From Bacillota bacterium (lineage in GTDB: Bacteria; Armatimonadota; Hebobacteria; Hebobacterales; Hebobacteraceae): DNA of 5,388 bases. The stretch covers positions 1 through 5,388 of the forward strand of contig DAOVEW010000119.1 in NCBI GenBank assembly GCA_030668755.1, in the 5' to 3' direction. The notes beneath the pieces were generated by a model. That model searched no databases. It was not told where the DNA came from and saw only the letters and a program-made list of their open reading frames with translations. Positions within the stretch are counted from its first letter, which is position 1, and every line of letters begins with the position of its first letter. Position numbers and translations under genes: made by a program. Below, piece by piece: positions 1 through 5,388 of this stretch.

Positions 1-2
1 CG

Positions 3-521
3 ACGCAGTACTACGCGCCTTACGATGGATTTCCCTACGCCTCGACCTGTCTCTTCGCCCGCGCCACAGAGCTGGGCGTCCCGGTGACCGTGCATGCCAT
101 GATCGGCACGGACATCACCGACCAACACCCGAGCTTTGTGGGTGAGGCGAAAGGCGGTACGAGCGCGCGCGACTTCCTCATCTACACCGAAGAGATCGGC
201 CGGCTCGCCGGCGGCGTCGTGCTGAACGTGGGAACCGCGGTGATGGGGCCGGAGGTGCTGCTCAAGGCAGTGTCCATGGTCACGAACCAGGGCCGCGCAC
301 CACAGGGCATTATCACCGGCGACTTCGACATCCGGCCCTTCGCGTTTGACGACACCGCGAAGGACGAGGGGCAGTACTACTACTACCTGCGCGACCAGAA
401 GACCATTGCCACGCGCCTGCCGCGTGTGTTCGGCGGGGCGGGCTACTACCTCGAGGGCGAGCAGATGCAGACTGTTCCGGCCTTCTACCAACTGCTCATG
501 CGCAAGCTCGGCGTAGGGTAG
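3..521 (+). CDS. conserved protein of unknown function, C-terminal part (5' end outside window)
   Basis: The frame is open from base 3 to a TAG at 519-521, giving 173 residues with no stop upstream, so the gene starts before the window. A GTG at 84 is an internal codon: the 27 codons before it are equally protein-like (Y-Y-A-P-Y-D-G-F-P-Y-A-S) and continue the same fold. Visible motifs are G-T-D-I-T-D-Q-H-P, then a Gly/Ser-rich stretch leading to D-F-L-I-Y-T, then G-G-V-V-L-N-V-G-T-A-V-M-G-P-E-V-L-L-K-A, and near the end G-D-F-D-I-R-P and a Y-Y-Y-Y run. From memory, this layout (GTDI..HP; LN.GSAV..PE..LKA; D-x-R-P) belongs to a bacterial conserved family sometimes described as deoxyhypusine-synthase-like, with a probable nucleotide-binding alpha/beta fold. 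The biochemical role is not known to me and I assign none. No membrane segment is visible in this part. It points towards the rearranged region and is convergent with the remnant at 837-1487. Confidence 0.8.
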   Translation, partial: TQYYAPYDGFPYASTCLFARATELGVPVTVHAMIGTDITDQHPSFVGEAKGGTSARDFLIYTEEIGRLAGGVVLNVGTAVMGPEVLLKAVSMVTNQGRAPQGIITGDFDIRPFAFDDTAKDEGQYYYYLRDQKTIATRLPRVFGGAGYYLEGEQMQTVPAFYQLLMRKLGVG

Positions 522-836
522 CGAGACTCACGCGGGATGGGTGGAGCCGCGGTCATGGCGCTGGCCCCGAATGCGCAGACGCGACGTCGTGTCCGAACCC
601 GTGAAGCAAACACCCCACGGGCTGTCCGGACGGTGTTTCCATGATGCGCCCATGCTGGCACGACCCTGTCACCGTCGCCCAGGGGGTCATCTCAGTGGTC
701 TGGGCGGTCCAGCCGGTGTCCCAAAGCCCACCCAACACCCATAAGCTGTCCCTGTCAACCACTCAGTATCCCTAGCGGGGGTGAGGCGCGATGTAACGCA
801 CCGCGATCCGGCGTCTCCTCACGCGCCAGAGCCGCC
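522..836. other. 315-bp gap without a convincing gene between convergent frames
   Basis: This stretch separates the stop of the GTDI-motif gene (521) from the stop of the minus-strand heparinase-like remnant (837). Short open frames exist on both strands (541-744 plus, 553-762 minus), but they are rich in Pro, Arg, Trp and Gly, lack a ribosome-binding site, overlap each other and match no family I know, so I read them as chance. The only structure I see is the weak hairpin at 608-638. A perfect TTGACA on the minus strand (complement of 753-758) has no -10 partner. The stretch may be further decayed remains of the rearranged locus, but no protein similarity supports that. Confidence 0.5.
608..638 (+). 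terminator. weak hairpin, possible transcription terminator after the GTDI-motif gene
   Basis: AAACACC at 608-614 pairs with GGTGTTT at 632-638 (7 bp). An inner CGG/CCG pair (618-620 with 626-628) can form across a symmetric 3/3 internal loop. It lies 87 bases after the stop at 521, in a gap between convergent frames where a terminator is expected. There is no long T run after the stem (only TTT then CC), so it is at best a weak or Rho-assisted terminator and may be chance pairing. Confidence 0.2.
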
Positions 837-1487
837 TCACTGAAGCGCAAGCTCTGACCGCACCTCGGTCGCGCCAGGGAGCACATGGAAGAACAGCGTC
901 GTGCCAGACTCCCATTGCCCATAGCCTGCAGAATACCATCCCTGCAGTCGCGGCCGGGTCTCTCCCTTCGCAACACGCCACTGGCCTGGGACGCTCTGTC
1001 GAATGATGCAGAGCGCGCCATCAGGAGCAATCAGATGCGCCTCCTGGGGCGAGACTATTGCGACTTCGAGATCGGGGGCGATCTGGAAGAGCTGCCGCCA
1101 CCCAACCGGCCTGCGGCGAGCCGGTTGGACTTCATCGCGAAGGACGACTGCGCCGCCGCGTTCGAAGCGGAAGGCACGGATGTGGCGCCCTTGCCGCAAG
1201 TCGTGGTATGCTGAGACGCAGTCCGCCTCTTCCTCACTCCCCCACTCCATCAAGTCGTTCTGGCCCACGCGGAAGTCCCGGTCGCCTATCAGCACGAGGC
1301 TGTGCGCTCGCGCCGAGCGCAGATACTGGCGGCGGGGGTCCCATTCGTGGTAGTTCAGGTAGCCGGGATCGAGCAGTGCCCAGAGGAAGCCGAAGGATTT
1401 GGTTCGGTAGCTGCTGGTGAGGAGCGCGCTGACAAAATGTCCGACGATTGGGCGCTTTGCCCAGATATGGCAGATTGTCTTGATCAT
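837..1487 (-). pseudogene. chimeric remnant: ABC-2 polysaccharide-export permease N-terminus fused to heparinase II/III-like C-terminus
   Basis: The minus-strand frame from ATG at 1487 to TGA at 837-839 encodes 216 residues. Residues 1-41 (M-I-K-T-I-C-H-I-W-A-K-R-P..., with S-S-Y-R-T-K-S-F-G-F-L-W-A-L-L-D-P) look like the cytoplasmic N-terminus of Wzm-type ABC-2 permeases, where a basic Y-R/K segment precedes G-F-L-W-x-L-L-N/D-P and the first membrane span. That span never comes. From L-D-P-G-Y-L-N-Y onward the sequence resembles the C-terminal beta domain of heparinase II/III-like proteins, and it aligns by eye with the complete lyase at 2997-5063: LDPGYLNY with VDAGRYGY, ARAHSLVLIGDR with TCAHNTVEIDGR, and RPRLQGWYS with SPRLQGWTS. 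The lyase half lacks the catalytic alpha-barrel and the HKxADD motif; the permease half lacks all membrane spans. I infer a deletion or recombination product. A longer start (ATG 1529) is possible. No strong Shine-Dalgarno precedes either start. A sequence or assembly chimera is the main alternative. Confidence 0.6.
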
Positions 1488-1532
1488 GCAGACCACGAGC
1501 GCCCCGGAGCCGTCGGGCTCACAGAACATTTG

Positions 1533-1558
1533 GCGCCCGGAAGCAGCTATCCGGGCGC
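1533..1558 (-). other. 9-bp perfect hairpin in the predicted leader of the minus-strand remnant
   Basis: GCGCCCGGA (1533-1541) and TCCGGGCGC (1550-1558) form a perfect 9-bp, very GC-rich stem with an 8-base loop. It lies between the predicted promoter (1582-1610) and the ATG codons at 1529 and 1487 on the minus strand. The minus strand also has AGGAGAGG (complement of 1573-1580), a strong Shine-Dalgarno-like run, just upstream of the stem but too far from either ATG in linear distance. The hairpin could bring the two closer, could attenuate transcription, or could be chance pairing in GC-rich DNA. There is no T run after it on either strand, so it is not a typical terminator. Confidence 0.35.
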
Positions 1559-1581
1559 GCCTCTTGGGCGCCTCTCCTACG

Positions 1582-1610
1582 ATTATAGCAGCGGGCGTGC
1601 GACCGCACAA
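1582..1610 (-). promoter_or_regulatory. sigma-70-like promoter reading leftward into the permease/heparinase remnant
   Basis: On the minus strand, TTGTGC (complement of 1605-1610) is followed by a 17-base spacer and a perfect TATAAT (complement of 1582-1587). The spacing is optimal and the -10 is consensus, while the -35 matches only TTG. Transcription would begin near base 1575, leaving a leader of about 46 or 88 bases before the ATG at 1529 or 1487. In GC-rich DNA an exact TATAAT at this spacing is unlikely to be common. It lies in the divergent gap between the remnant and the dehydrogenase gene, where a promoter for an export operon would be expected. Confidence 0.45.
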
Positions 1611-1669
1611 GCCGGATGGCGCCCCGGGCAAGGAGCACACCATACTCTAGCCCCAGACCTCGTTCTGCA

Positions 1670-1684
1670 GGGGGAGCGTCCCCC
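1670..1684. other. short perfect inverted repeat upstream of the dehydrogenase gene
   Basis: GGGGGA (1670-1675) and TCCCCC (1679-1684) are separated by GCG, giving a tight 6-bp stem 50 bases before the ATG at 1735. It could be a small leader hairpin or an operator half-site pair. The short length and the G/C runs make chance a real possibility. Confidence 0.2.
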
Positions 1685-1718
1685 GGTGGGGAAATTCCAC
1701 CGCACACACGACCACGCC

Positions 1719-1724
1719 GGGAGG
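1719..1724 (+). promoter_or_regulatory. ribosome-binding site of the dehydrogenase gene
   Basis: GGGAGG lies 10 bases before the ATG at 1735 and supports that start. No other in-frame start nearby has an equally good site, and the GxGxxG motif begins 14 residues into the protein, as expected for a near-terminal Rossmann fold. I could not identify a convincing plus-strand promoter in the preceding gap. Confidence 0.6.
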
Positions 1725-1734
1725 TTTCGACGAG

Positions 1735-3000
1735 ATGTCAGGGCCCGAAGAGGCCGCGAAGGAGATCTGCGTTCTGGGGCTGGGATATGTCGGTTTGCCG
1801 ACTGCCGCCATGCTTGCGGTGAGTGGATTCTCCGTAACGGGCGTCGATCTGCGCGCCGATGTAGTGGATGCCGTCAATGCGGGCGACGTTCCGATTGAGG
1901 AGGTGGGACTGAAGACGGTGGTCCAGGCTGCCGTGAACTCGGGCAACTTGCGGGCACAGGCAAGCCCCGAGGAGGCGGATGCATTCATCATCGCAGTGCC
2001 CACTCCGATCAGGGAGGACCATACGGCCGACCTCTCCTACGTGGAACAGGCGGCGCGCTCCATCGTTCCGCATCTACGGAAGGGGAATCTCGTCGTGCTC
2101 GAGTCCACGGTGCCGCCCGGCACAACCGACGGGCTTCTGACGGATATACTGGCGGAGTCGGGACTGGTGCCGAAGGAGGAACTCTTCATAGCGCATTGCC
2201 CGGAGCGGATACTGCCGGGGCGTATCCTGACCGAACTGGTGCAGAATGACCGGGTGATCGGGGGGATCGACGAAGAGAGCGCGCGCCGAGCCGCTGAGAT
2301 CTACCGACCGATGGTCGAGGGCGAGGTGTTTCCGACGACCGCGGTGGTGGCGGAGCTGGCGAAGCTTGTGGAGAACGCATCTCGTGATGTTGGCATCGCA
2401 TTCGCGAACGAAGTCGCGCGGATCAGCCGGAAGCACGGCGCCGATGGCCGCGAAGTCATCGCTCTTGCGAACCGGCATCCGCGGGTGCATATCCTCGATC
2501 CCGGGGCCGGTGTGGGCGGGCACTGCATCCCGGTGGACCCCTGGTTCCTGGTGGAAGGCGCCCCTGACCTGGCTCGCGTGGTGAGAACGGCCCGCGAGAC
2601 GAACGACGCGCAGCCGCTCTGGGTGGCCGAGCGCACGATGCGGGAGCTCGACGCTGTCGAGGACCCGAAGATATCGGTCTGGGGCGTTGCCTACAAGGGC
2701 AACGTGGATGATGCGCGAGAGACGCCGGCGCTTGCGGTGCTGAAGGCTCTGGAGGCGAAGGGAGCGCGAGTGAGCGCAGTCGATTTCCATGTGAAGCGCT
2801 TCGCCTATCAGATCGACGACCTGGAGGCGTCCGTCACCGATGCCGACTGCGTCTTGCTGCTGACGGACCACCGGGAGTTCTGTTTCTTCGAGCCAGCTGC
2901 CATCGGAGAGCGAATGAGGACGCGGATCGTCTTTGACACGCGTAGCTGTCTAGCGCACGAGCGATGGGAGGCCGCCGGCTTCAAAGTCGTGACACTGTGA
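1735..3000 (+). CDS. wecC: UDP-N-acetyl-D-mannosamine dehydrogenase-like (UDP-sugar 6-dehydrogenase family)
   Basis: The 421-residue protein has the full length and three-part layout of the UDP-glucose/GDP-mannose dehydrogenase family. The N-terminal NAD-binding Rossmann domain has G-L-G-Y-V-G at 15-20 and the acidic end of strand two at V-D-L (37-39), with A-V-P-T-P at 87-91 and E-S-T-V-P-P-G-T at 123-130. The middle domain has C-P-E-R-I-L-P-G at 155-162, A-K-L-V-E-N-A-S-R-D at 209-218 (Lys210 and Asn214 match family active-site residues) and the catalytic Cys264 in G-V-G-G-H-C-I-P-V-D-P-W-F (259-271). The C-terminal UDP-binding domain includes A-Y-K-G-N-V-D-D-A-R-E-T-P-A (319-332). The L-A-N-R-H-P-R-V segment before the Cys loop and H-C-I-x-V-D-P-W-F are characteristic of WecC, which oxidises UDP-ManNAc to UDP-ManNAcA using two NAD+ in the cytoplasm. 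The exact sugar could differ (for example UDP-GlcNAc, as in WbpA). The gene is followed by a 4-base overlap with the lyase gene, suggesting one operon and translational coupling. Confidence 0.93.
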   Translation: MSGPEEAAKEICVLGLGYVGLPTAAMLAVSGFSVTGVDLRADVVDAVNAGDVPIEEVGLKTVVQAAVNSGNLRAQASPEEADAFIIAVPTPIREDHTADLSYVEQAARSIVPHLRKGNLVVLESTVPPGTTDGLLTDILAESGLVPKEELFIAHCPERILPGRILTELVQNDRVIGGIDEESARRAAEIYRPMVEGEVFPTTAVVAELAKLVENASRDVGIAFANEVARISRKHGADGREVIALANRHPRVHILDPGAGVGGHCIPVDPWFLVEGAPDLARVVRTARETNDAQPLWVAERTMRELDAVEDPKISVWGVAYKGNVDDARETPALAVLKALEAKGARVSAVDFHVKRFAYQIDDLEASVTDADCVLLLTDHREFCFFEPAAIGERMRTRIVFDTRSCLAHERWEAAGFKVVTL

Positions 3001-5063
3001 GGCGGGACCCCGACCGCATCGGACATTGCTCGACCGGTCGGAGATGGTCCCGGCCTGCGCTGTGGCTTCTCCTGCTCTTCGCACTGCTGGCGCTGGCGTC
3101 CACGAGTCAGCTCGTCCGTCATTCCGCTGACCCCACGCGCGTGGCCCTCGTCCAGATGTTCGGTCAGAACACATCGCTCGGCGCAAGCCTGCTCGATGCC
3201 TATGATCGCGCCGGACTGCCCGCCGCCCTGCACGCGTTCTGTCAGAGCCGCTCTCAACTCCCACCGGTTGGGTACTGCCGCCGCAAGCCCGAGGTTCGCA
3301 CGGTGTCGGAGACCGTCGACCGGGCCGACCGCGTCGTGCGCGAGGGCTTCCGCCACGGGACCCACGGTGCGTTCCCGCTTACAGCCCCTGTAGACTGGGC
3401 GGCCGACCCGTTCGGGGATCGCTCCTGGCGGTTCTGGTTGAACAGCCTCGAACCACTGGACACCGTGATCTCGGCGCACGCCGCCACCGGAGACGAGGCA
3501 TACCTGGACTTCGCCGTCGGGGTTGCCTGTGATTGGGCTGAGCACAACCCCTACCGAGTCTCGAGGAATCCCTTCGCCTGGTACGACATGGCCGTCGGCC
3601 TAAGGGCGCTGAAGCTCGCCTACCTCATCGACGCTGCTGCGCGGGAGCTCAATCCGGATGTCTCAGATCTCTGGACGCTGCTCTACGGAGCGTGGACTCA
3701 CGCCATCGAGCTCGCGAGAGAGGACACCTTCAACCGCCAGACCAACCACGGGCTCTTCCAGGCCGCGGGACTGGCGGCACTTGCCCGCGCGCTGCCCGAG
3801 CTGCAGGACTCGGAGAAGTGGCGCGGCATTGCTGAGACGAGGCTGCGAGCGGAGTTCCAGCGGCAGTTCTCACCTGACGGTGTGCACCTGGAGCACTCTC
3901 CGGGCTATCACCTGCTCATGACCCAGTTCCTCATATCGGTGCTGGATTGCCAGATCGTGGATGACCCGGGATTGATGGCTCTGCGCAGGAAGGCCGAAGA
4001 TGCGCTGGTCTGGATGATCGCGCCCGACGGCCGACTTCCCCGCATTGGCGATACAGATGACGTCGTCGTCCGGCGGCAAGCCCTGGGCCGGCCCGAGCAG
4101 CTCCAGAGCCCTGAATTGGCCTGGGTGTTGACCGAGGGGCAGCGAGGGTCGCCGCCCCAGGAAACCTGGCGCGTTTTCCCCGACGCCGGCTATGCGGTCT
4201 TCCGCGATTGGCGCGGCGCCGAGCGGGCGGGCGGGGACGAGGGATCGTACCTCATGCTCGCGGCCGGCTTCCACAGCGCGACACACAAACAAGCGGATGA
4301 TCTCACTCTTGTGTGGCACGAATCGGGGAGCCCCTTCATCGTAGACGCCGGCCGCTACGGGTACTACTGGGATGAGCCGGGACGCCGCTACTGCGAAAGC
4401 ACCTGCGCCCACAACACGGTCGAAATAGACGGCCGCAGCACCTCCATGCGTCCCTCCGACGCCTTTGGGTCCGCCCTCACGAGCTGGGGCGAGGCGGACG
4501 GCCTATGGTTCGTGCGCGCCGCCGTGGAGCGAGACAGCCTCGGTCTGCGACATGAACGCACCCTTGTTTACAGCCCACACCGATGGCTGGTCGTGATTGA
4601 TGACATCCAAGCGGGCCGCGAGCACAGGTACGAGCAGTGGTTTCACTTCTCCCCCAACCTGTCAGTGGCGCTTGCCGAAGGAGGCGCATCCGTGCGTGGC
4701 GACGATGGTTCGGCCTTCTCGGTGTCGCCGCTCCTGAAGCGGGAGGACACTGCGCTGCGGCTTGTCAGGGGCCAGAAGAGCCCGCGGCTGCAGGGGTGGA
4801 CCTCCTACCGGCACCGACAACTGGAACCCAACTGGGCCCTCGGCGCCACCCTCGAAGGCGATGCGGTCGTCCTCGCAACACTGCTGCGCCTGGGCCCCAC
4901 CCAGCCCGTGCCAGCGAGGGCCAGCGTCTCGCGAGCCGCAGACGGCTGCCGGTACGACCTCGCCTGGCAAGTCGATGGCAAGTCGGAGGGGTTCTCGCTT
5001 TGGTGCCCCGCGGGAGCACACCGCAAGTGCCGGCTGGTCTCCGCGACTGAACCTCTGGGGTGA
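2997..5063 (+). CDS. heparinase II/III family protein, probable exported or membrane-anchored uronate polysaccharide lyase
   Basis: I chose the GTG at 2997 because it overlaps the dehydrogenase stop as GTGA, a classic coupled arrangement; this gives 688 residues. An in-frame ATG at 2964 (699 residues, 37-base overlap) is the alternative, and neither start has a good Shine-Dalgarno. Numbering is from the GTG. Basic residues followed by a hydrophobic run at 21-34 (A-L-W-L-L-L-L-F-A-L-L-A-L-A) form a signal peptide or N-terminal anchor, with A-L-A|S as a possible cleavage site. An alpha-helical barrel follows, with T-N-H-G-L-F at 249-254 and D-G-V-H-L-E-H-S-P-G-Y-H at 294-305. The C-terminal beta domain has F-H-S-A-T-H-K-Q-A-D-D-L at 425-436, V-D-A-G-R-Y-G-Y at 449-456 and A-H-N-T-V-E-I-D-G at 471-479. 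Asn, His and Tyr in these motifs match positions used by family members for beta-elimination at uronic acid residues. Homologues are common in exopolysaccharide loci. The substrate cannot be read from sequence; I infer a uronate-containing polymer made with the adjacent dehydrogenase. Confidence 0.9.
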   Translation: MRRDPDRIGHCSTGRRWSRPALWLLLLFALLALASTSQLVRHSADPTRVALVQMFGQNTSLGASLLDAYDRAGLPAALHAFCQSRSQLPPVGYCRRKPEVRTVSETVDRADRVVREGFRHGTHGAFPLTAPVDWAADPFGDRSWRFWLNSLEPLDTVISAHAATGDEAYLDFAVGVACDWAEHNPYRVSRNPFAWYDMAVGLRALKLAYLIDAAARELNPDVSDLWTLLYGAWTHAIELAREDTFNRQTNHGLFQAAGLAALARALPELQDSEKWRGIAETRLRAEFQRQFSPDGVHLEHSPGYHLLMTQFLISVLDCQIVDDPGLMALRRKAEDALVWMIAPDGRLPRIGDTDDVVVRRQALGRPEQLQSPELAWVLTEGQRGSPPQETWRVFPDAGYAVFRDWRGAERAGGDEGSYLMLAAGFHSATHKQADDLTLVWHESGSPFIVDAGRYGYYWDEPGRRYCESTCAHNTVEIDGRSTSMRPSDAFGSALTSWGEADGLWFVRAAVERDSLGLRHERTLVYSPHRWLVVIDDIQAGREHRYEQWFHFSPNLSVALAEGGASVRGDDGSAFSVSPLLKREDTALRLVRGQKSPRLQGWTSYRHRQLEPNWALGATLEGDAVVLATLLRLGPTQPVPARASVSRAADGCRYDLAWQVDGKSEGFSLWCPAGAHRKCRLVSATEPLG

Positions 5064-5088
5064 AGCGCGGCGGGGCGCGGCCGCTCTG

Positions 5089-5388
5089 TCATGTGCTGCG
5101 TGAGCCGGCCGCCAACAGGCCCGCGTACAGGGCGACGAGCACATGCTCCTCCCGTTCCCACGAGTAGCGGCCACGTGCGGCCTTCGCCGACTCCGACATT
5201 CTCTCCCGAAGCTCGTCATTGGCCAGCAGTTGGTTGATGGCGCCGGCAATGGTCTTGGGTTCAGAAGCATCGACCACCGTCCCGGCGCCGGTGTCCTCGA
5301 TCACACGCTGCATCTCGGGCAGGTCGCTGGCAATCGCCGGCACCCCCGCCATGATGTACTCCAAGAGCTTGTTCGAGAGCGAGGAGTA
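5089..5388 (-). CDS. GT-B glycosyltransferase (family 1/4 type), C-terminal part (5' end outside window)
   Basis: The minus-strand frame is open from base 5388 to TGA at 5089-5091, giving 99 residues with the beginning outside the window. It starts Y-S-S-L-S-N-K-L-L-E-Y-I-M-A-G-V-P-A-I-A-S-D-L-P-E: the N-K-L-x-E-Y-x-x-x-G-x-P segment with an acidic residue is the nucleotide-sugar donor-binding loop of the C-terminal Rossmann domain in GT-B glycosyltransferases. The V-V-D-A-S-E-P and A-I-N-Q-L-L-A-N segments and the Y-S-W-E-R-E-E-H-V-L final helix are standard for the end of the family. The TTG at 5364 is an internal Leu, not a start. The enzyme would add a sugar to a growing glycan at the cytoplasmic face of the membrane; donor and linkage cannot be told from this part. 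Its stop is 25 bases from the stop of the convergent lyase gene, so the two are separate transcripts. Confidence 0.9.
   Translation of the reverse strand, partial: YSSLSNKLLEYIMAGVPAIASDLPEMQRVIEDTGAGTVVDASEPKTIAGAINQLLANDELRERMSESAKAARGRYSWEREEHVLVALYAGLLAAGSRST

Noticed and set aside
753..758. Perfect TTGACA on the minus strand as a promoter -35
   Set aside because: At 15-19 bases downstream there is only a G/T-rich sequence with no -10-like hexamer, and no gene follows on that strand within the gap.
1488..1643. Upstream extension of the minus-strand chimeric frame to 1643
   Set aside because: These 52 codons overlap the predicted promoter and hairpin and have no protein-like features. 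The permease-like sequence begins close to the ATG at 1487.
1302..1898. Plus-strand open frame of 198 codons spanning the divergent gap and the dehydrogenase start
   Set aside because: It is antisense to the remnant and out of frame with the dehydrogenase. Its composition is Arg/Gly/Ala-rich without motifs, and it has no ribosome-binding site.
2074..2871. Minus-strand open frame of 265 codons inside the dehydrogenase gene
   Set aside because: It mirrors the high-GC codon usage of the real gene. The translation is rich in Arg and His with no recognisable domain, while the plus strand carries all catalytic motifs.
2808..3545. Minus-strand open frame of 245 codons across the dehydrogenase/lyase junction
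   Set aside because: It crosses two well-supported coupled genes on the other strand and shows no family motif. It is a GC-driven shadow frame.
3870..4412. Minus-strand open frame of 180 codons inside the lyase gene
   Set aside because: It is antisense to the conserved HKQADD and EHSPGYH motifs of the lyase and has no signal of its own.
5077..5112. Inverted repeat GCGGCCG/CGGCCGC between the convergent lyase and glycosyltransferase genes, as a bidirectional terminator
   Set aside because: The stem is 7 bp with a 22-base loop, has no T run on either side, and reaches into the glycosyltransferase coding sequence. Such G/C palindromes are expected by chance in this DNA.

Overview
This is a GC-rich bacterial window (by eye about 60-65% GC, with G/C-biased third codon positions in the real genes). 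It carries part of a surface-polysaccharide (exopolysaccharide or O-antigen-like) locus. I cannot name the organism. The mix of a WecC-type dehydrogenase, a heparinase II/III-like lyase, a family-4-type glycosyltransferase and an ABC-2 export permease remnant fits an uncultivated GC-rich environmental bacterium, but this does not settle the phylum.

Layout: (1) bases 3-521 (+) hold the 3' end of a conserved protein of unknown function with a G-T-D-I-x-x-Q-H-P motif. (2) Bases 522-836 are a gap with no convincing gene, lying between convergent reading frames. (3) Bases 837-1487 (-) hold a chimeric, apparently broken frame. Its first ~40 codons look like the N-terminus of an ABC-2 type polysaccharide-export permease (Wzm-like). 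After a shared Leu-Asp-Pro it becomes the C-terminal part of a heparinase II/III-like protein. A good sigma-70-like promoter and a hairpin lie upstream on the same strand. (4) Bases 1735-3000 (+) encode a complete UDP-N-acetylmannosamine dehydrogenase-like enzyme (WecC type). (5) Bases 2997-5063 (+) encode a complete membrane-targeted heparinase II/III family protein whose probable GTG start overlaps the previous stop (GTGA). (6) Bases 5089-5388 (-) hold the 3' end of a GT-B glycosyltransferase, convergent with the lyase and cut by the window edge.

How the genes may work together: the dehydrogenase would make a UDP-linked uronic acid for a polysaccharide. The lyase, exported or membrane-anchored, would cut uronate-containing chains by beta-elimination, either during biosynthesis and length control or during release. 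The glycosyltransferase would help build the chain. The permease/lyase chimera indicates that this island has been rearranged. The most unusual feature is that fused remnant together with a second, complete heparinase-like gene about 1.4 kb away on the opposite strand. I found no CRISPR array, tRNA, rRNA or recognisable insertion sequence.
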